Part shown: in pieces, positions 6,108 to 8,362 of the stretch | Layout of the letters: every line of letters begins with the position of its first letter | Numbering within the stretch: the stretch's first letter is position 1 | Assembly: GCA_031278055.1 (NCBI GenBank) | Contig: JAITLD010000026.1 | Span: 1-8,362 of the forward strand | DNA: 8,362 bases | Reading direction: 5' to 3' | DNA from: Rickettsiales bacterium | GTDB taxonomy: Bacteria > Pseudomonadota > Alphaproteobacteria > Rs-D84 | Made by a program: the position numbers and the translations under genes | The notes under the pieces: generated by a model | What the model saw: only the letters and a program-made list of their open reading frames with translations | What the model was told of the DNA's origin: nothing | The model's database searches: none

Positions 6108-7127
6108 ATGACGGATAACGAATTATTTAACAAGTTGCTGGTTTTTCGTTCCAGGGGAATCGGCGCGATAAAATATCACGAATTGATAAGGGATTTTGGC
6201 GGCGCCGACGCGGCGGTCGAATCTCTGTCCGTGTCCGGCGATCTGATTGATTCGGTTCGTCGCGAAATGGAATTGGCCGATACCCTCGGGATAAAATACG
6301 TTGCGGATGATTCGCCGGATTTTCCAGAGATTTACAAAAGCGTCCGGAATCACGCGCCGATTCTCTGTGTGCGCGGCAATCTTGATACGCTGAGAAAAAA
6401 AACTGTTGGAATGGTCGGAACGCGGCATGCGACGGCCGTGGGGATGAATTTCATGTCGGGTTTGGCGCGCGAATTCGCCGCGCGCGGCTTTGCGATTGTG
6501 TCCGGAATGGCGATGGGAACGGATTCTGCGGCGCATTCGGGCGCCTTGTCTATCGACGGTGCGGCGCAGACAATCGCGGTTCTTGCGGGCGGGGCGGATT
6601 ATATTTGGCCGCTTGAAAATGAAAAGTTGTATTGGAAAATTATTGAACGCGGCTGCATTGTCTCCGACATGCCCGTCGGATTTATCCCCGTTGCGAATAA
6701 TTTCATCGCGCGGAATCGAATCGTGGCGGGATTATCCGGGGAATTGATTCTCGGCGAGGCGGATGAAAAATCCGGATCGGTTACAACGGCGCGGTTCATG
6801 TTGGAACTTGGTCGGTCTCTGTGGGCGATTCCAGGTCATCCGTCGGACGAACGCAGCCGCGGTCCGAATCGGTTAATTGCAAACGGGGGCGCGAAATTAT
6901 GTTCCGGCGCGTCGGATTTTTTCCGAACAGAGCAAAAGTCCGGTTGCGAAGAACGAAAAAATATTTCCCCGTCCAAACTGCTTGATTTGATAGGAAGCGT
7001 CCCCGTATCTGAATCTGTATTGACATCATTTGCCAAAAAAAATATATCGGAAGTCATGTCGGAATTAGTGCGCTTGGAACTCGCTGGTTTTATTAAAAAA
7101 GTTTCCGGCGGCTATGTTCGTGTATAG
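6108..7127 (+). CDS. dprA: DNA-processing protein DprA (Smf)
   Basis: A 339-residue cytoplasmic protein that binds incoming single-stranded DNA during natural transformation and loads RecA on it. It has three parts. The N-terminal helical region (about 1-65) carries RSRGIGAIKYHELI. The Rossmann-like core (about 66-270) has MVGTRHATAVG (102-112), SGMAMGTDSAAHSGAL (132-147), GGADYIWPLEN (161-171), NFIARNRIVAGLS (198-210), SGSVTTARF (222-230) and IPGHP (241-245). The C-terminal winged helix (about 287-339) contains SEVMSELVRLELAGFIKKVSGGYVRV and so is complete. Length and motifs are normal; the usual GMARGIDAAAH appears as GMAMGTDSAAH. A weak GGTGA at 6096-6100 is seven bases before ATG. plsY-dprA adjacency is common in alphaproteobacteria, where topA often follows; here dnaA follows instead. 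DprA alone does not prove competence, since it is widespread. The stop codon lies within an inverted repeat. Confidence 0.95.
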   Translation: MTDNELFNKLLVFRSRGIGAIKYHELIRDFGGADAAVESLSVSGDLIDSVRREMELADTLGIKYVADDSPDFPEIYKSVRNHAPILCVRGNLDTLRKKTVGMVGTRHATAVGMNFMSGLAREFAARGFAIVSGMAMGTDSAAHSGALSIDGAAQTIAVLAGGADYIWPLENEKLYWKIIERGCIVSDMPVGFIPVANNFIARNRIVAGLSGELILGEADEKSGSVTTARFMLELGRSLWAIPGHPSDERSRGPNRLIANGGAKLCSGASDFFRTEQKSGCEERKNISPSKLLDLIGSVPVSESVLTSFAKKNISEVMSELVRLELAGFIKKVSGGYVRV

Positions 7128-7147
7128 ACGTTTATTTGTCTATACAC
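7120..7147. repeat. 10-bp perfect inverted repeat with DnaA-box-like arms
   Basis: GTGTATAGAC (7120-7129) and GTCTATACAC (7138-7147) are exact reverse complements separated by GTTTATTT. The right arm extends to CTATACACA (7140-7148), one mismatch from the DnaA box TTATNCACA; the left arm read on the minus strand gives CTATACACG, two mismatches. The dprA stop TAG (7125-7127) is inside the left arm. No T-run follows, so a standard intrinsic terminator is unlikely. A protein-binding site (DnaA or another dimeric regulator) or an mRNA-end hairpin are the main alternatives. Confidence 0.6.
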
Positions 7148-7148
7148 A

Positions 7149-7176
7149 GCGGAAATCCGCAAGAAATCCGAATCGG
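7149..7176. repeat. Cluster of short phased repeats upstream of dnaA
   Basis: GAAATCCG occurs at 7152-7159 and again at 7163-7170, starts 11 bases apart, about one helical turn. Two small dyads overlap them: GCGGA-AA-TCCGC (7149-7160) and CCGA-A-TCGG (7168-7176). Such phasing suits side-by-side binding of a protein, but the elements are short. Confidence 0.4.
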
Positions 7177-7217
7177 GGGTCAAATAATTTTAATTAAAAA
7201 AATTTTTTTCACGGGAC
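7177..7217. other. AT-rich tract with an A7T7 palindrome
   Basis: The section from 7181 to 7209 is almost entirely A and T and includes TTAATTAA (7190-7197) and seven As followed by seven Ts (7196-7209). It could act as a bent or easily melted segment, as an UP-like element for the dnaA promoter, or as part of an origin. Only the composition is seen. Confidence 0.4.
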
Positions 7218-7243
7218 TTGAAAACTGATTTTTTTGCTATTAA
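7218..7243 (+). promoter_or_regulatory. Possible dnaA promoter
   Basis: TTGAAA (7218-7223) is followed by GCTATTAA (7236-7243). A sigma-70 reading gives TATTAA after only 14 bases, which is short. The alphaproteobacterial (Caulobacter) housekeeping pattern TTGACGS-N10-14-GCTANAWC fits the spacing better and matches GCTA and several other positions. Transcription would start near 7250, about 30 bases before the gene. Confidence 0.4.
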
Positions 7244-7268
7244 GTTTCTTTCAGTCAAGGGCGAAAAG

Positions 7269-7274
7269 AAGGAG
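7269..7274 (+). promoter_or_regulatory. Strong ribosome binding site of dnaA
   Basis: AAGGAG with six bases to ATG 7281 is the best Shine-Dalgarno match in the window and fixes the dnaA start. Confidence 0.8.
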
Positions 7275-7280
7275 ATTTAT

Positions 7281-8362
7281 ATGACGGCGCTGGCGCTTAG
7301 AAACGATGTGCTTAATGGGGCGGCTGTCAAATGCGTCATCAAATCAAAAATAGACATTTCCGAATATAATGCATGGATAGAACCGTTAAAAGTTTGTGAA
7401 GATAAAAATGTAATAATTCTGACTGCGGCAAGCCGATTCAATGCGGATTTTATCCGCGCGACATTCGGTGCTGTTCTTCGCGATGTCGAAAACGAATGCG
7501 GCGTTCCGATTAATCTGACATTCGCGCGGCCGAATCTGCGCGTAATCAAAAATCCGGCCAATCAGAATGTCAGGCAGGTTTTGCAAAATTCTTCGGACTT
7601 ATTCGACGGCTTCGTTTGCAACGCGGCAAATCAATTCGCGTTGTCCGCGTTGAAGAAATGCGCGATGGGTCGGATTTCATTTTCGCCACTTGTGATTTAC
7701 GGCGCGTCGGGTTCCGGAAAATCTATATTGTTGGAATTTTTGAGGCAAAGCGCGGAAATGCGGGTTGTCATGACAACCGGCGCGCAATTCGTTTCCGACT
7801 TTGTGCGCGCAATGCGGACGAACTCGGCCTTTGCGTTCAAGGACGCGATGAGGGCCTGCGACATGTTTATAATGGACGATGTTCAGGGATTGGCCGGCAA
7901 GCGCGCGTCGGCCGGCGAATTCCTATCCCTTTTGGACGATTTGATTCGGATGGGAAAAAATGTTGTTCTGACTTTGAACATCGCTCCGTCTCAGATAACG
8001 GGTTTTGACAAACGGATGATTTCTTTGCTGGCGTCGGGACTGGCCGTCGATTTGGCTTTGCCGGACAAGGACGTTTCTGAAAAGATTTTGATAAAGTCCG
8101 GAATATCGGAGTCGGTCGCAAAGTCGATTGCCGCGCGAACTCCGCCGAACGGCCACATAATTTCGGGGATATGCAAAAAAATCGCGGCGTGGCGGGAATT
8201 GGATTGCGGCGATTTATCCGGCTCGGTTTTGGAAAAATTATTAGCGGACGTTTTGGAAAAAGAGAATACGCCGCTTGTTATGGTGAAAAACATGTGCGCG
8301 AAACTCGGCGTCGCATTTGATGACGTGATGTCTGCGACGCGCACGCGCGCGGTTGTATTCGC
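7281..8362 (+). CDS. dnaA: Divergent chromosomal replication initiator DnaA, 3' end cut off
   Basis: 360 complete codons are present, and the frame runs off the window. Domain I (about 14-70) is recognisable by ISEYNAWIEPLK and ASRFNADFIRATF. The domain II linker is short (about 88-105). The AAA+ domain III begins FDGFVCNAANQFA, with Walker A GASGSGKS (141-148), the initiator-specific region AQFVSDFVRAMR...FKDAMRACD (168-194) and Walker B FIMDDVQ (196-202). Domain IV begins with VKNMCAKLGVAFDDVMSATRTRAV; its helix-turn-helix lies outside the window. DnaA normally binds DnaA boxes at oriC and, with ATP, forms a filament that melts the origin. By hand alignment to E. coli DnaA, several nucleotide-sensing residues differ: arginine finger R285 is Leu249, sensor II R334 is His292 (NGHIISG for NVRELEG), and sensor I Asp-Arg is Asn233-Ile234. 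R281 is kept as Arg245. Hda and other AAA-only relatives are unlikely because domains I and IV are present. Whether this is the only DnaA of the genome is unknown. Confidence 0.85.
   Translation, partial: MTALALRNDVLNGAAVKCVIKSKIDISEYNAWIEPLKVCEDKNVIILTAASRFNADFIRATFGAVLRDVENECGVPINLTFARPNLRVIKNPANQNVRQVLQNSSDLFDGFVCNAANQFALSALKKCAMGRISFSPLVIYGASGSGKSILLEFLRQSAEMRVVMTTGAQFVSDFVRAMRTNSAFAFKDAMRACDMFIMDDVQGLAGKRASAGEFLSLLDDLIRMGKNVVLTLNIAPSQITGFDKRMISLLASGLAVDLALPDKDVSEKILIKSGISESVAKSIAARTPPNGHIISGICKKIAAWRELDCGDLSGSVLEKLLADVLEKENTPLVMVKNMCAKLGVAFDDVMSATRTRAVVF

Noticed and set aside
7120..7160. Intrinsic terminator after dprA
   Set aside because: The inverted repeat is AT-rich and is followed by a mixed sequence without a T-run; the T-rich stretch at 7203-7209 is too far away and has no GC-rich stem directly before it.
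7616..8008. A 130-codon + strand frame in another phase within dnaA
   Set aside because: It overlaps Walker A and Walker B of dnaA in a different frame and carries no motif; it also does not indicate a frameshift, because the dnaA frame is uninterrupted.
7991..8344. A 117-codon minus-strand frame opposite dnaA
   Set aside because: dnaA is continuous on the other strand with AAA+ motifs and a strong ribosome binding site; the antisense frame has neither.
1..8362. CRISPR array, transposon ends, tRNA or rRNA genes, prophage or defence cassette
   Set aside because: No spaced direct repeats, transposase motifs, cloverleaf-like sequence or toxin/antitoxin pairs were found; nearly all bases are in conserved housekeeping genes on one strand.

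Overview
The window reads as a stretch of chromosome from an uncultured alphaproteobacterium with moderate G+C, short intergenic gaps and all eight recognisable genes on the + strand. The assignment is inferred from protein character. The aspartyl-tRNA synthetase has an alphaproteobacterial-looking C-terminal segment (FPMNQRGQDLMMGAPGEV), plsY and dprA are adjacent as in many alphaproteobacteria, and the DnaA fragment has an AFKDAMRACD segment before Walker B that recalls alphaproteobacterial DnaA. TolB and a C-terminal beta-signal on the first, partial protein show a diderm cell. I see no transposase, phage gene, CRISPR array, tRNA or rRNA.

Layout: (1) 1-133, the 3' end of a probable outer-membrane beta-barrel protein. 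(2) 160-897, a membrane-anchored SIMPL-domain protein. (3) 969-2785, a promoter and aspS. (4) 2802-3566, a membrane-anchored TPR-like protein that I cannot name. (5) 3640-4971, tolB. (6) 5006-5491, an exported staphylococcal-nuclease-fold nuclease. (7) 5494-6063, plsY. (8) 6108-7127, dprA. (9) 7128-7280, the longest non-coding gap, AT-rich and full of small symmetric repeats. (10) 7281 to the window end, a 5'-complete, 3'-truncated dnaA.

Functionally this is mostly housekeeping: translation (aspS), envelope integrity (tolB, the barrel protein, possibly the TPR and SIMPL proteins), phospholipid synthesis (plsY), DNA uptake and recombination (dprA) and replication initiation (dnaA). aspS and the TPR gene are 16 nt apart and probably co-transcribed. 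tolB may have its own promoter. The nuclease gene and plsY are 2 nt apart.

The most interesting element is the dnaA gene and the DNA before it. The protein has a DnaA domain I, an AAA+ core with intact Walker A and B, and the start of domain IV. By hand alignment to E. coli DnaA, however, the arginine finger (R285) is Leu, the sensor II arginine (R334) is His, and the sensor I Asp-Arg is Asn-Ile. Upstream lie a 10-bp perfect inverted repeat overlapping the dprA stop codon, with arms resembling DnaA boxes, then helically phased short repeats and an A7T7 palindrome. This could be a promoter/autoregulatory region or part of an origin; the sequence alone does not decide it.
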